Source: JAVBKU01 sp031553875
GTDB lineage: Bacteria > Bacteroidota > Bacteroidia > Bacteroidales > Rikenellaceae
Reading direction: 5' to 3'
Assembly: GCA_031553875.1 (NCBI GenBank)
Contig: JAVBKU010000006.1
Coordinates: 58,419-122,418, forward strand
DNA: 64,000 nucleotides
In this document: positions 8,065 to 16,028 of the stretch, piece by piece
How positions within the stretch are numbered: the first letter of the stretch is position 1
Layout: each line of letters opens with the position of its first letter
Notes under the pieces: generated by a model
Seen by the model: only the letters and a program-made list of their open reading frames with translations
What the model was told of the DNA's origin: nothing
Databases searched by the model: none
Position numbers and translations under genes: made by a program

Positions 8065-8519
8065 TGTTTTATTCCGATGGCCCGCAGCCAGGCCTGCACG
8101 TCAAACGACGGGCAGGCTTTGGCGGCGAGTTGGTTATGCCCGACGATCCGCACCTGCGGGTGTCGGGAGTGGAAGTCCAGAACATAGCGGCGTAGTGCCT
8201 CTATCTGTGCCGGGGTTCGGGTGTCTTTCGGTTGCCCGTTCTTGTCGCAACCGCCTACATATACTATATGGCGACTCACGCTGTTGTATCCAGAGGCTCC
8301 GTTGGTTATCTCCCAGGGGTCGACGTTGGCGTCTTCGTTGTTGGCCACGAGACGTTCTATCGAGCCATCCAGGTGTACCATGTCGGTATATCCCACCTGT
8401 TTCCAGCCTCTCCCCTTGGGCGGGGCCGCTGTATGCCACGCTCTGATCTCCGAGGCTTTCACCTCTCGGCCTTCAGGCGTGGCAGTACAGTGGAGTACCA
8501 GGTACTTCAGCGCGGCCAT
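8061..8519 (-). CDS. Endolysin, N-acetylmuramoyl-L-alanine amidase (Amidase_2)
   Basis: The 152-residue protein matches T7-lysozyme-type zinc amidases. His10 in LVLHCTATPEG, a His at about 128 in IVGHNQ and a Cys at about 136 in KACPSFD are the expected zinc ligands. RGWKQVGYTDMVHLDGSIE matches the conserved substrate-groove region. It cleaves the bond between MurNAc and L-Ala of peptidoglycan. There is no signal peptide, so export would depend on a holin, consistent with the membrane protein next door. Confidence 0.92.
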   Translation of the reverse strand: MAALKYLVLHCTATPEGREVKASEIRAWHTAAPPKGRGWKQVGYTDMVHLDGSIERLVANNEDANVDPWEITNGASGYNSVSRHIVYVGGCDKNGQPKDTRTPAQIEALRRYVLDFHSRHPQVRIVGHNQLAAKACPSFDVQAWLRAIGIKQ

Positions 8520-8523
8520 AGCG

Positions 8524-9426
8524 TTACGCGGCGGTATCCTGTACTATCAGGGCTACACCCTTCTTGTCGTTACGGATGCTCTTACCACCCGCACGCTGGA
8601 GGAACGAGATGATGTCCCCGTAGTAGAGCGGGTTGCCGGCGTCGTCGAACAATACCGAGTCGCCCAGGGCGCGCGATACGCAGTCTTCCTGCCAGGCAAG
8701 CCCGGCGGCACAGTCGGTGGCGTCTTCTACGGCCTCCCACGGTTTTGCCGTACCTGCAGCGGCGGCTTTTGCCACCCTGCTACGTTTGTAGAACATGAAT
8801 CCCATGTACTCGCCGATGGTTCCCTTCTCGGGGTCAGCGCCGGCCACGAAGGCGACCTGCTCAGCATCGGTCATCGAGTTCATCAGCTGGTTGTACATCC
8901 GGGCGTCGAGCAGGATGCAACGGCCCTCGATGGGCACGTCCTGTTCGTCGAACAGAGTCTGCAACGCCTCGACGGTGGCCTTGGTCATCTTCTTACGGTT
9001 GCCGGTGGCAGAGGGGACGTGAGCGGATACGGCGGCACCTACGGTCTTTACGACATTTACACCTGAAGGGATCCAGCTGTAAATAAGGGAATCGTAGATG
9101 TCCTGGATGAGCTTGCGACGCGAGGTGCGTGTCACGCTCTCGCGTTTGGGGTAGGACAGTTCCACGGTTTCGGCGTGCGGAATGCGCACGGGGTCTACCG
9201 TGAACTCGTCGATGGGGTAAGTGAGATCGACGTCTTTGCGCTCAGTTACCGTTGCGGGGAATTGTGTGCGGTTCTTAACCACGTTGGGGGGAGACCCCGC
9301 ATTGGGTACGTGTACTGTCTTTTCGTTCACGAACTCGCTGTGGTCGATCGAGCGTGCCGCGAATGTGTTGTCCGCGAACAGACCCTCGATGATGGATTTT
9401 ACCCAAACTTCAACTTGTAATGCCAT
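8524..9426 (-). CDS. Major capsid protein
   Basis: The 300-residue protein follows the protease/scaffold gene, as in Mu-like phages. It shows HK97-fold-like features: an N-terminal arm, an E-loop region (VNEKTVHVPNAGSPPNVVKN), a spine-helix region (KMTKATVEALQTLFDEQDVP) and a late segment (GTIGEYMGFMFYKRSRV). No family name can be fixed by eye, but the position and length leave little alternative. Confidence 0.8.
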   Translation of the reverse strand: MALQVEVWVKSIIEGLFADNTFAARSIDHSEFVNEKTVHVPNAGSPPNVVKNRTQFPATVTERKDVDLTYPIDEFTVDPVRIPHAETVELSYPKRESVTRTSRRKLIQDIYDSLIYSWIPSGVNVVKTVGAAVSAHVPSATGNRKKMTKATVEALQTLFDEQDVPIEGRCILLDARMYNQLMNSMTDAEQVAFVAGADPEKGTIGEYMGFMFYKRSRVAKAAAAGTAKPWEAVEDATDCAAGLAWQEDCVSRALGDSVLFDDAGNPLYYGDIISFLQRAGGKSIRNDKKGVALIVQDTAA

Positions 9427-9451
9427 TGTTTTGTGTTTTTGTGTTTGTTAG

Positions 9452-9943
9452 TTACTGACGTGAGATTTTGAGAGTGGCGGCCATCTCCTTGTACTTGGCC
9501 TCGTAGAGGTCGGGATCCTGTTCCCTGAGTGTGGCGAGCAGGTTCTTCTTGTCGAGCTCATCCCAGCTCATGGCGGCGTAGGCGCTTGTGCTACCGCCGA
9601 GTTTGCCCGCCATATCGCCGAGCTTGGCTCGGGGTGCGGCACCGCCCAGTATCTTCTTGGTGCGGTCGAAGTCCGCCTTGAACATCTCGAGGTAGTCAGT
9701 CTTCAGCTCGGCAGAGATGGAGCCCGCCTTCACGGCCGCATCCACCAGGGCGACGGCTTCCGCTGTTTCGGCTTCTTCCTTTTCCTTCTTCATGAGCGCG
9801 ACTTCAGCCTCGGCGGCCTCCTTTTCGGCTTTAAGTTTGGACACCTCGGTGTCGTGGGTCTGGTCAAGCTTTGCAACGGCTGCCAGCACTTCGGCCTCAG
9901 AGGCCGTCTCGGGTAGCCCGAGCTTCGATGCTACTGTCTTCAT
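9452..9943 (-). CDS. Nested scaffold protein (internal start)
   Basis: An in-frame ATG at 9943 begins MKTVASKLGLPETASEAEVL, which reads like the natural start of a scaffold protein. The preceding DNA is a GT-rich, low-complexity stretch like a linker or leader. Mu (I/Z) and lambda (C/Nu3) make a separate scaffold from the 3' end of the protease gene in this way. The 163-residue product is mostly coiled coil. Use of this start is inferred. Confidence 0.45.
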   Translation of the reverse strand: MKTVASKLGLPETASEAEVLAAVAKLDQTHDTEVSKLKAEKEAAEAEVALMKKEKEEAETAEAVALVDAAVKAGSISAELKTDYLEMFKADFDRTKKILGGAAPRAKLGDMAGKLGGSTSAYAAMSWDELDKKNLLATLREQDPDLYEAKYKEMAATLKISRQ

Positions 9944-10585
9944 TGTTTTGTGTGTGATTGGTTTGTTGGGGTTTGTTTGTTCGTATTCTGCGTTGATGGC
10001 CGCTACCAGCTGGAGCGGCTCCATATTTTTGTAAGCAACGAGCTTCGTCGAGGAGGTAATGGTATCACACAAGCCGGCGGCTTTCGCTTCCTCGGCCGAG
10101 AACCATGTCTCCTCCTGCATAAGTTTGGCGATCTGATCGGGACTCTTACCTCGGCGACTCAATACCTGGCGCATCATATCGTTAAGCCGGGCCTGTGCCT
10201 TTCGCATTTTGGGCGGTATCTTGTCTGTGTCTATCCCCGGGTAATAAGCCTCATGAATCATCATTTTGGCGAAGTCCATCATGAGGACTTCATCCCCTGC
10301 CTCCACAATCACGGCGGTTATTGAGGCGGCAACCCCATCTACGTGCATGATTACAGGTGTCTGCATACTGAACAGGGCCGAAACGATACTCATCCCCTGG
10401 AGTACGTCACCCCCTGGAGAATTAACTCGGATGCGCACCAGGTCGAATCCTTGGCCGTCGAGCGATGCGAGCTCCTGGGCGAACAGATCGCCGTCGATCT
10501 TACCCTTAGGCCCGATCTCTCCGTAAAGTCGCATTACAGCCTCACGGGCCTCGTTGTTGATGGTGTCGATGTAAGTTTTTCCCAT
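9452..10585 (-). CDS. Prohead protease (ClpP-like) with C-terminal scaffold
   Basis: From the ATG at 10585 the product is 377 residues. The N-terminal domain is a ClpP-type serine protease: RVNSPGGDVLQGM, the Ser in VDGVAASITAVI and the His in MMIHEAYYP. From about residue 215 it changes to a long charged coil (KLKAEKEAAEAEVALMKKEK) and a C-terminal segment that looks like a scaffold. The protease cleaves scaffold and capsid during head maturation. A further in-frame start (9943) would give the scaffold alone. An upstream GTG/ATG reading from 10624 is less likely. Confidence 0.85.
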   Translation of the reverse strand: MGKTYIDTINNEAREAVMRLYGEIGPKGKIDGDLFAQELASLDGQGFDLVRIRVNSPGGDVLQGMSIVSALFSMQTPVIMHVDGVAASITAVIVEAGDEVLMMDFAKMMIHEAYYPGIDTDKIPPKMRKAQARLNDMMRQVLSRRGKSPDQIAKLMQEETWFSAEEAKAAGLCDTITSSTKLVAYKNMEPLQLVAAINAEYEQTNPNKPITHKTMKTVASKLGLPETASEAEVLAAVAKLDQTHDTEVSKLKAEKEAAEAEVALMKKEKEEAETAEAVALVDAAVKAGSISAELKTDYLEMFKADFDRTKKILGGAAPRAKLGDMAGKLGGSTSAYAAMSWDELDKKNLLATLREQDPDLYEAKYKEMAATLKISRQ

Positions 10586-10701
10586 TTGCGTAGTCAAAAA
10601 AGGCGGCGGCTTCCAGGGCAGCAATCGCCGCTCGCCAGGCCTTAAGCGGCCATTCTATGCGTGCCGTCATTGCTGCACTCTGGCACAGAGTTGAAATTTT
10701 G

Positions 10702-10773
10702 TTGCGGGAGAGGGACTCGAACCCCCGACCTCCAGGTAATGAGCCTGCCGAGCTACCTCTGCTCCATCCCGCT
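10702..10773 (-). tRNA. Prophage tRNA-Met(CAT)-like, initiator features
   Basis: The minus strand folds as a tRNA. It has a 6-bp acceptor with an unpaired A1 x A72, a D arm GAGC/GCTC, the anticodon loop CTCATTA (anticodon CAT), and a T arm GGGGG-TTCGAGT-CCCTC. An unpaired first position is the hallmark of initiator tRNA, and the GGATGGAGCAG start resembles tRNA-fMet. The anticodon stem lacks the three G-C pairs of true initiators and has a weak top pair. No CCA is encoded (ACAA follows). It begins about 10 bases below a leftward promoter, so it leads the late operon. Confidence 0.72.
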
Positions 10774-10784
10774 GTTTGTTGATG

Positions 10785-10816
10785 CAAAATTGCGTAGGTA
10801 AAAAGAGGCTAACAAA
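10785..10816 (-). promoter_or_regulatory. Leftward late promoter (tRNA, protease, capsid, lysis, tail)
   Basis: On the minus strand TTTG (10816-10813) is followed after 20 bases by CAATTTTG (10792-10785), one mismatch from the Bacteroidota -33/-7 pattern. Transcription would begin at about the first base of the tRNA-like gene. The core ACGCAATTTTG recurs in the divergent partner. Confidence 0.55.
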
Positions 10817-10841
10817 ATGTATTCGAGAAACTTAAGTGCAT

Positions 10842-10873
10842 TTTTATAATACGCGAGGGCATGCGCAATTTTG
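10842..10873 (+). promoter_or_regulatory. Rightward promoter of the head block
   Basis: TTTT (10842-10845), 20 bases, then CAATTTTG (10866-10873), within GCGCAATTTTG. It mirrors the leftward promoter and lies 28 bases before the terminase small subunit ATG. The shared core suggests the same sigma or activator drives both arms. Confidence 0.5.
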
Positions 10874-10901
10874 TACCGAACAAATTCCCAACAACAGCAA
10901 A

Positions 10902-11390
10902 ATGACAGCGACCAAACAGGATCAGGAGGTAAAGAAAGGCTACGCCTACCGCCTTTACATGAGCGGCGAAAGCCAGAAGATGATATCCAAAACGGTGGGC
11001 GTTACCGAGGCCACGGTAAGCCGCTGGGTGAACAAATACGACTGGGAGAAGGAGAAGCAAGACCAGAACACCTCCACCGTGTCGCTGGCCAACTCGATGA
11101 TGGCAGCGGCTCGCAAGATGTCGGAGCTCATCATCACCGAGATCGAGGGGGGCAGTGCGAATATCGATACCGTCACTAAGTGTTCGGACAACCTGGTGAA
11201 GATCATGGCTTCGGCCGAGCGCATCGCCAAGACCGTAACGAAGGCCACGATCATCGACGTGATCATCGCCCTGGAGCGGTGGTTGGTACACAAGGCCGAG
11301 ACCGACCCCGATCTCACTCCGGAGATAATAGCCCTGATCAACAAGTATCACAAGGAATACGTGAAGTTTATTTCATCACAGGAGGGATAG
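10902..11390 (+). CDS. Terminase small subunit-like HTH protein (Mu gp27/DUF1804-like)
   Basis: From the ATG at 10902 the product is 162 residues. Residues 8-50 hold a helix-turn-helix (GYAYRLYMSGESQKMISKTV, then GVTEATVSRWVNKYDW), typical of terminase small subunits and of the gp27 family. The rest is helical, with a coil (ANSMMAAARKMSELIITEIE). It would bind the packaging site and recruit the large subunit. It is the first gene behind the rightward promoter and ends 3 bases before the large subunit. The start at 10836 would place coding sequence over the promoter. Confidence 0.75.
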   Translation: MTATKQDQEVKKGYAYRLYMSGESQKMISKTVGVTEATVSRWVNKYDWEKEKQDQNTSTVSLANSMMAAARKMSELIITEIEGGSANIDTVTKCSDNLVKIMASAERIAKTVTKATIIDVIIALERWLVHKAETDPDLTPEIIALINKYHKEYVKFISSQEG

Positions 11391-11393
11391 CGC

Positions 11394-12914
11394 ATGGCCC
11401 TTGCCAGTAAGAAATACAAGGATAAGGAAGCCCTCGAGCGGTGGAACGCGCATTGCCGCGATATCGCCTCGGCTACTTCGATCGTGCCCCAGGGGACGGA
11501 CGATGAACGGGCGAGCCGAATCCAGCGTGCTAAGGAAAAGTACGAGTTCTTCGTGTCTACTTATTTCCCGCACCTGGCTGTAAAGCCCTGCGGGAAGTTC
11601 CAGATCGATGCGGCCTATTACCTACGGGATAACCCGTATGCGCGAGATGTGGAGGAGTGGATGCGCGGGGGCGCCAAGTCGTCGCATATGTCGCTGATGA
11701 TCCCCCTGTGGCTTCGCATCCAGGACGGCCGCCCTCCGATGGTGATGGTGCTGGTGAGTAAAAGCCAGGAGGCCGCCCGCCGTCTGCTGGGCGATCTGCA
11801 GGCCGAGCTGGAGTCGAACGAGCTCTACAATGCCGACTTCGGCCGGCAAAAGGGCGAGGGCATGTGGAGCGACGGCGAGTTCGTGACGGCCGACGGTGAT
11901 CTATTCCTGGCATTGGGGCGTGGACAGTCGCCCCGAGGTATAAAGAAGCGAGGTATCCGTGTTAACTACATCGATATCGATGATATCGACGACGACGAAA
12001 TGTGCCGCAATCCCCGCCGCGTAAACGATACCACCGACTGGTGCCTCACGGCCCTGTACGGAACGATGGATGCCGGTCGTGGGCGCTTCTGCATGGTAGG
12101 TAACCGTATCGGCAAAAAATCGGTACTCGGGCAGATCGCCGAGCGACCCAGTTTTAGGCATGTGGTGGTAAACATACTGGATAAAAAAGGTAAACCAACT
12201 TGGCATCAAAACCACACACTCCAGGAGGTGCAGAACATGCGACTGGATATTGGCGAGCGCCGCTTCCAGAAGGAGTACATGAACAACCCCGTAAATGAGG
12301 GGACGATCTTCGAGAAGAAGGATATCCGCTACGGCAAGATGTTGCCCCTACGAGGCTATGGGGCTCTGGTGTGCTATACCGACCCATCGTTCAAATCAGG
12401 GCCGAATAACGACTATAAGGCTACGCTCCTGGTGGGGATCACTCCCCACGGCGTGTACCACGTCCTGAAGGCTTATGCCGACCAGACGAAAGTGACTGAT
12501 ATGGTACAATGGCACTACGATATTAGCGACTACATCGGGGACTGCCCATTGCGTTACATGATGGAGGGAGGGTTTATTCAGGATCTGCTACTCGACGAGT
12601 TCAAGAAGGTTGGTGAACAGATAGGCCGACAGATACCCATCACGGCCGATACCCGTAAGAAACCGGACAAGTTCGCCCGTGTCGAGGGTATGCAACCCCT
12701 GTTCCAACGCGGGGAGGTCATATTCAACGAGGCCGAACAGGGCTCGCAGGGCTTCGATGTCCTGGAGGAACAGCTACTCCTGTTCGAGCGTGGCAGTAAA
12801 GTGCACGACGACGCGCCGGACGCCCTCGAGGGGGCTATCTGGCAACTGAGCAATCGAGTGAGAGTGTCGAACAACCGCTACGTGGTGGGGCATCGCCCCA
12901 GCCGCAAGTGGTAA
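11394..12914 (+). CDS. Terminase large subunit (Mu gp28-like)
   Basis: The 506-residue protein fits large terminases: an N-terminal ATPase half with AKSSHMSLMIPLWLRI and MVMVLVSKSQEAARRL, a DIDDIDDDE acidic stretch (about residues 195-205) near the Walker B place, and a C-terminal RNase-H-like nuclease half starting at about residue 325 (VCYTDPSFKSGPNNDYKAT). The late acidic residues KVHDDAPDALEGAIW are typical of the nuclease site. The enzyme pumps DNA into proheads and cuts it. Confidence 0.88.
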   Translation: MALASKKYKDKEALERWNAHCRDIASATSIVPQGTDDERASRIQRAKEKYEFFVSTYFPHLAVKPCGKFQIDAAYYLRDNPYARDVEEWMRGGAKSSHMSLMIPLWLRIQDGRPPMVMVLVSKSQEAARRLLGDLQAELESNELYNADFGRQKGEGMWSDGEFVTADGDLFLALGRGQSPRGIKKRGIRVNYIDIDDIDDDEMCRNPRRVNDTTDWCLTALYGTMDAGRGRFCMVGNRIGKKSVLGQIAERPSFRHVVVNILDKKGKPTWHQNHTLQEVQNMRLDIGERRFQKEYMNNPVNEGTIFEKKDIRYGKMLPLRGYGALVCYTDPSFKSGPNNDYKATLLVGITPHGVYHVLKAYADQTKVTDMVQWHYDISDYIGDCPLRYMMEGGFIQDLLLDEFKKVGEQIGRQIPITADTRKKPDKFARVEGMQPLFQRGEVIFNEAEQGSQGFDVLEEQLLLFERGSKVHDDAPDALEGAIWQLSNRVRVSNNRYVVGHRPSRKW

Positions 12915-12927
12915 ACTATAAAATGCT

Positions 12928-13344
12928 ATGTATTTAACACCTGAAGAACTCAATACGAGTCTGTACGCGCATGTGGTGCGCGAGATCACTGGCGGCGATG
13001 CGCAGATCGCGGCGCAAGCTATTGAGGCGGCCATCGAGGAGGTGGCCTCCTACTTGGGCCAGCGGTACGATACCGATCTGATCTTCGGAGCTGAGGGCAC
13101 GGCCCGCAGCGCGTTGATCTTGGAGAACACCAAGGTGGTGGCCGTATGGCAGATCATCAAACTGTCGAACGCCGAGACGATCTACGAGATGTGGAAGGAG
13201 CGCTACGACAGGGTGATCGACTACCTGAAGCTCGTGGCCAAGGGCACCATCGCCCCCCGCCTGCCGCTGCGCACCGATGAGGACGGGGCGATAACCCTCA
13301 AGGCAAAATTCGGCTCAAACCGCAAATTTAACCACGAACTGTAA
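12928..13344 (+). CDS. DUF1320 head protein (Mu gp36-like)
   Basis: The 138-residue protein begins MYLTPEELNTSLYAHVVREI, followed by an IEEVASYLGQRYDTD helix and a VVAVWQIIKLSNAETI stretch. That is the DUF1320/gp36 pattern of head-tail connector-type proteins in Mu-like phages. It lies between terminase and portal. Its stop overlaps the portal start (TAATG), so translation is likely coupled. Confidence 0.8.
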   Translation: MYLTPEELNTSLYAHVVREITGGDAQIAAQAIEAAIEEVASYLGQRYDTDLIFGAEGTARSALILENTKVVAVWQIIKLSNAETIYEMWKERYDRVIDYLKLVAKGTIAPRLPLRTDEDGAITLKAKFGSNRKFNHEL

Positions 13345-15860
13345 TGGCGAAGAATAAAAATAAAAACAAGACGGGGGCGGCCACTAAAAGCACAAAGCCC
13401 CAGGGAGCCAACGAGGACAGGCAACTGATCCATCGCGTGATCAAGAAGCAGGAATCCATTACCCGCAAAGATATTGCCGACTGGAAACGCGCCCGTCAGC
13501 AGGCCTCGAATGTAAACGAGCCCAAACAGGTATTGTTGCAAAACCTCTACGAAGAGACGATGCTCGACGCCCTGATGACCTCGCAGGTATCGGTGTTGCG
13601 CATCGGGCGAAGCCAAGGGGTAGACTTCACGTTGAAGCTGAACGGGGAGGCCGACGAGGAACAGACCCAGCTGTTGAAAGACTCCGGACTGTATGAGGAC
13701 ACCGTCGAGTTCATCATCGAGTCCCTGTTCTTTGGGCATTCGGTGGTGGAGTTCGAGTATGATATTGCCGGAGTGCCGACTGTCGACCTGATACCACGCG
13801 CCCACGTCTCCCCGGAGATGGGCCGCTTCTACCCGGATGTAACGGGCTCGGAGTTCGTGGAGTACCGCGACCTGGCGGAGTTCGGCAAATGGCTCGTGGA
13901 GTTCTATCCGCGCAAGCGTGACCTGGGGTTGCTCAATAAGGCTGTGCCCTATGTGTTGATGAAGAAGTTCGCCATCTCCTGCTGGAGTGAGCTTTGCGAG
14001 ATCTTCGGCATCCCGCCCCGCGTGATGAAGACCAACACCACGGACGACGCCATGCTCCAGCGCGCGGAATCTATGATGAAGGAAATCGGCTCGGCCGCTT
14101 ACTTTATCATAGATACCACGGAGAACTTCGAGTTCGCCCAGGGCTCGAGTACCAACGGCGACGTGTACAAGAACCTCATATCGACCTGCGACCAGCAACT
14201 CTCGTTGCTCAACCTGGCCGCCGTACTTGGCCAGGACACCGAGAACGGCAATCGATCCAAGGAGGAGAGCAGTTCCAAGTTGCTTGACGCGGTGATAAAA
14301 GCCGACAACCGGTTGATTCAGTCCACCTGGAACAAGATCCTGTTACCTGCGCTGGCCGCCATCGGCTTCCTGAAGCCAGGCCTGCGCCTGGAGATCGCCA
14401 AGGAGATGGACACCGAGAAGATGTGGAAGATGGTGTATGAGGCTTCCCAATACTACGAGATAGATCCTGAGTGGATCAAGACCACGTTCGGCATCGAGGT
14501 GATCGGCAAAAAAGCAACACCGGCAATGCCATTGCCACCTGCAGGCGGCGACCCGGGCGAGGAAGAAAAGGAAGGGCCACAGGGTTTTTTCGCGGAAGCC
14601 CCGCAAGGCGGGGCGTTAGCTGGCAACGACCCGACGGCCTTTAACGAGGGGCTTATCGAGCGGGTGGCCGATCGCAAGTCGACCTATTGGGATGCCGAGC
14701 TCTTTTGGCGTCTCTCCAGTGAGTTTTTGAACGCCATTAAAACACCGGCCGAAGGCGGTTTGAAAGCCGCCGAGAAATCGGTCGAATACGGTGTAGCCGA
14801 TGACGCCTACCGGGCGGCGCAGGAGATGAACCTATTCCACTTCTCGGCCGCCAAGACGCTGGCCGAGATACAGGAGCTGAACCAGGCGTTCAAAGAGGCA
14901 AAGAACTACAACGACTTCCGCAACAAGGCGGCCTCGATCACCAATACCTTCAACGACAAGTGGCAACGCACCGAGTACCGTACTGCCCTGCAGGTGGCTG
15001 AATCATCGAGCGCCTACCGACAATTACGCGCCCAGGAGAGTATATTCCCCTACTGGGTGTACCGCACGGTGGGAGATGGCCAGGTAAGGCCGGAACATGC
15101 GGCCCTCGATGGGCTGACCCTGCCATCCAACGACCCCATGTGGTCGCGGATCTATCCGCCCAACGACTGGGGCTGTCGTTGCTGGGTGGACGCCCTGATG
15201 GCCGATGAGTTCGAGGGAGACTTCGAGCTGGAGCGCGAAAAGGTGTCTGAATTTATGGAAACGGCCGAATGGAAACGGTCGGCCGCCCAGGGATGGGGTG
15301 TGAACCGCGCCGATACGGCCGAGGTATTCACGGCAAACCAGATGTATATCCGCAAGTTCCCCGACCAGGCCGCTTCCCTGGTGGGCAAGTTGCACGCCAA
15401 CCACTACGGATTGCCCTCGTTCGGCAAGCGGTTGGCCGCCGCGACCGATAGTCTTCCCGGCTTCAAGGAGAGCCCTTCGGGGTGGTTTGCCAAAAACAGC
15501 CATTTTAAGGACTTTTCCGGCAAAACGGTAGCGTTATCCAGTAAGGTGTTTAAGATTCACACGTCGGGCTCTTATGAGGCCACAAGGGTGCCTTTACTCG
15601 GATCTATCAGTGATGTATTAGCTCACCCGGACGAGGTGTGGATAAACGATTACAAAGGAGAGTTCAAAAACCTGAATTACATTAAGTTTTATCAGGGTAA
15701 GGCGATCAATGTGGTGTGCAACATAGACAAGGGTCGCGCCGTGGAGGTGGCTACCTGGTTTGAAATCGAGAAGAATCCCAATATAAAGGAGGGAGGCAAG
15801 CAGAGCAGGCAAATCGACCCACGCTGGAGATACCGCAGAGGGCTTCTGATCAAGAAATAA
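13344..15860 (+). CDS. Portal (gp29/DUF935)-MuF (gpF)-PBECR-like toxin fusion
   Basis: This single 838-residue ORF holds three parts. Residues 1 to about 390 are a Mu gp29/DUF935 portal (SQVSVLRIGRSQGVDFTLKL, FGHSVVEFEYDIAGVPTVDL, CSELCEIFGIPPRV-type region). A Pro/Gly/Glu linker spans 390-415. Residues about 430-670 are the MuF/SPP1 gp7 head morphogenesis domain with RPEHAALDGLTLPSNDP and NDWGCRCWVDAL. Residues about 720-838 are an appended domain (KTVALSSKVFKIHT, ISDVLAHPDEVWINDYKG, NYIKFYQGKAINVVC, VEVATWFEI) that looks like the PBECR family of phage RNase-like toxins. In Mu the portal and F are separate genes. MuF proteins travel with the virion, so the toxin could be injected. Catalytic residues were not assigned. 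Confidence 0.82.
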   Translation: MAKNKNKNKTGAATKSTKPQGANEDRQLIHRVIKKQESITRKDIADWKRARQQASNVNEPKQVLLQNLYEETMLDALMTSQVSVLRIGRSQGVDFTLKLNGEADEEQTQLLKDSGLYEDTVEFIIESLFFGHSVVEFEYDIAGVPTVDLIPRAHVSPEMGRFYPDVTGSEFVEYRDLAEFGKWLVEFYPRKRDLGLLNKAVPYVLMKKFAISCWSELCEIFGIPPRVMKTNTTDDAMLQRAESMMKEIGSAAYFIIDTTENFEFAQGSSTNGDVYKNLISTCDQQLSLLNLAAVLGQDTENGNRSKEESSSKLLDAVIKADNRLIQSTWNKILLPALAAIGFLKPGLRLEIAKEMDTEKMWKMVYEASQYYEIDPEWIKTTFGIEVIGKKATPAMPLPPAGGDPGEEEKEGPQGFFAEAPQGGALAGNDPTAFNEGLIERVADRKSTYWDAELFWRLSSEFLNAIKTPAEGGLKAAEKSVEYGVADDAYRAAQEMNLFHFSAAKTLAEIQELNQAFKEAKNYNDFRNKAASITNTFNDKWQRTEYRTALQVAESSSAYRQLRAQESIFPYWVYRTVGDGQVRPEHAALDGLTLPSNDPMWSRIYPPNDWGCRCWVDALMADEFEGDFELEREKVSEFMETAEWKRSAAQGWGVNRADTAEVFTANQMYIRKFPDQAASLVGKLHANHYGLPSFGKRLAAATDSLPGFKESPSGWFAKNSHFKDFSGKTVALSSKVFKIHTSGSYEATRVPLLGSISDVLAHPDEVWINDYKGEFKNLNYIKFYQGKAINVVCNIDKGRAVEVATWFEIEKNPNIKEGGKQSRQIDPRWRYRRGLLIKK

Positions 15861-15990
15861 AGAAGGGGGTAGTTTCCTACCCCCCTTTACTCGTGGATTG
15901 ACAAATCCCGATACGCTGTCTATGCAGCCTTTCGACGCCCCCACCATCCACCAGGAGTGGCCTGTACAATTCTCCGCACCGGGATTCGCT
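15860..15990 (-). ncRNA. Candidate antisense structured RNA downstream of MuF toxin
   Basis: Between the portal-MuF-toxin stop and the gpG gene there is no credible ORF on either strand. Read leftwards there is a -7 box (TATCTTTG, 16003-15996), then about 130 bases closed by a 7-bp stem (15980-15986 with 15904-15910). Inside are two hairpins (15948-15960 and 15915-15928). A strong terminator follows at 15884-15865, with a T-rich tail on the minus strand. No exact -33 box is seen. The parts together suggest an independent small RNA; expression is not shown. Confidence 0.5.
15865..15884. terminator. Terminator hairpin between the toxin ORF and the candidate RNA
   Basis: An 8-bp perfect stem GGGGGTAG/CTACCCCC with a 4-base loop. 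The minus-strand tail (TTCTTTATTT) is more T-rich than the plus-strand tail (CTTTACT), so it terminates leftward transcripts best, though it could serve both. Confidence 0.7.
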
Positions 15991-15995
15991 TGCAA

Positions 15996-16003
15996 CAAAG
16001 ATA
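15996..16003 (-). promoter_or_regulatory. Promoter -7 box for candidate antisense RNA
   Basis: The minus strand reads TATCTTTG, a perfect TAnnTTTG, followed by G/C-rich sequence. No TTTG is found 19-21 bases upstream, so it would be a -7-only promoter. Confidence 0.4.
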
Positions 16004-16028
16004 AAAACAATTTTAATACTATCGGCCT

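Noticed and set aside
10542..10787. 81-codon minus-strand frame upstream of the protease
   Set aside because: It runs straight through the tRNA-like gene and the promoter.
13221..14198. 325-codon minus-strand frame opposite the portal
   Set aside because: Shadow of the portal-MuF ORF; no motifs and no start context.
15860..16010. Diversity-generating retroelement template repeat
   Set aside because: A phage non-coding repeat next to a variable protein was considered, but no reverse transcriptase or matching variable repeat is seen in the window.
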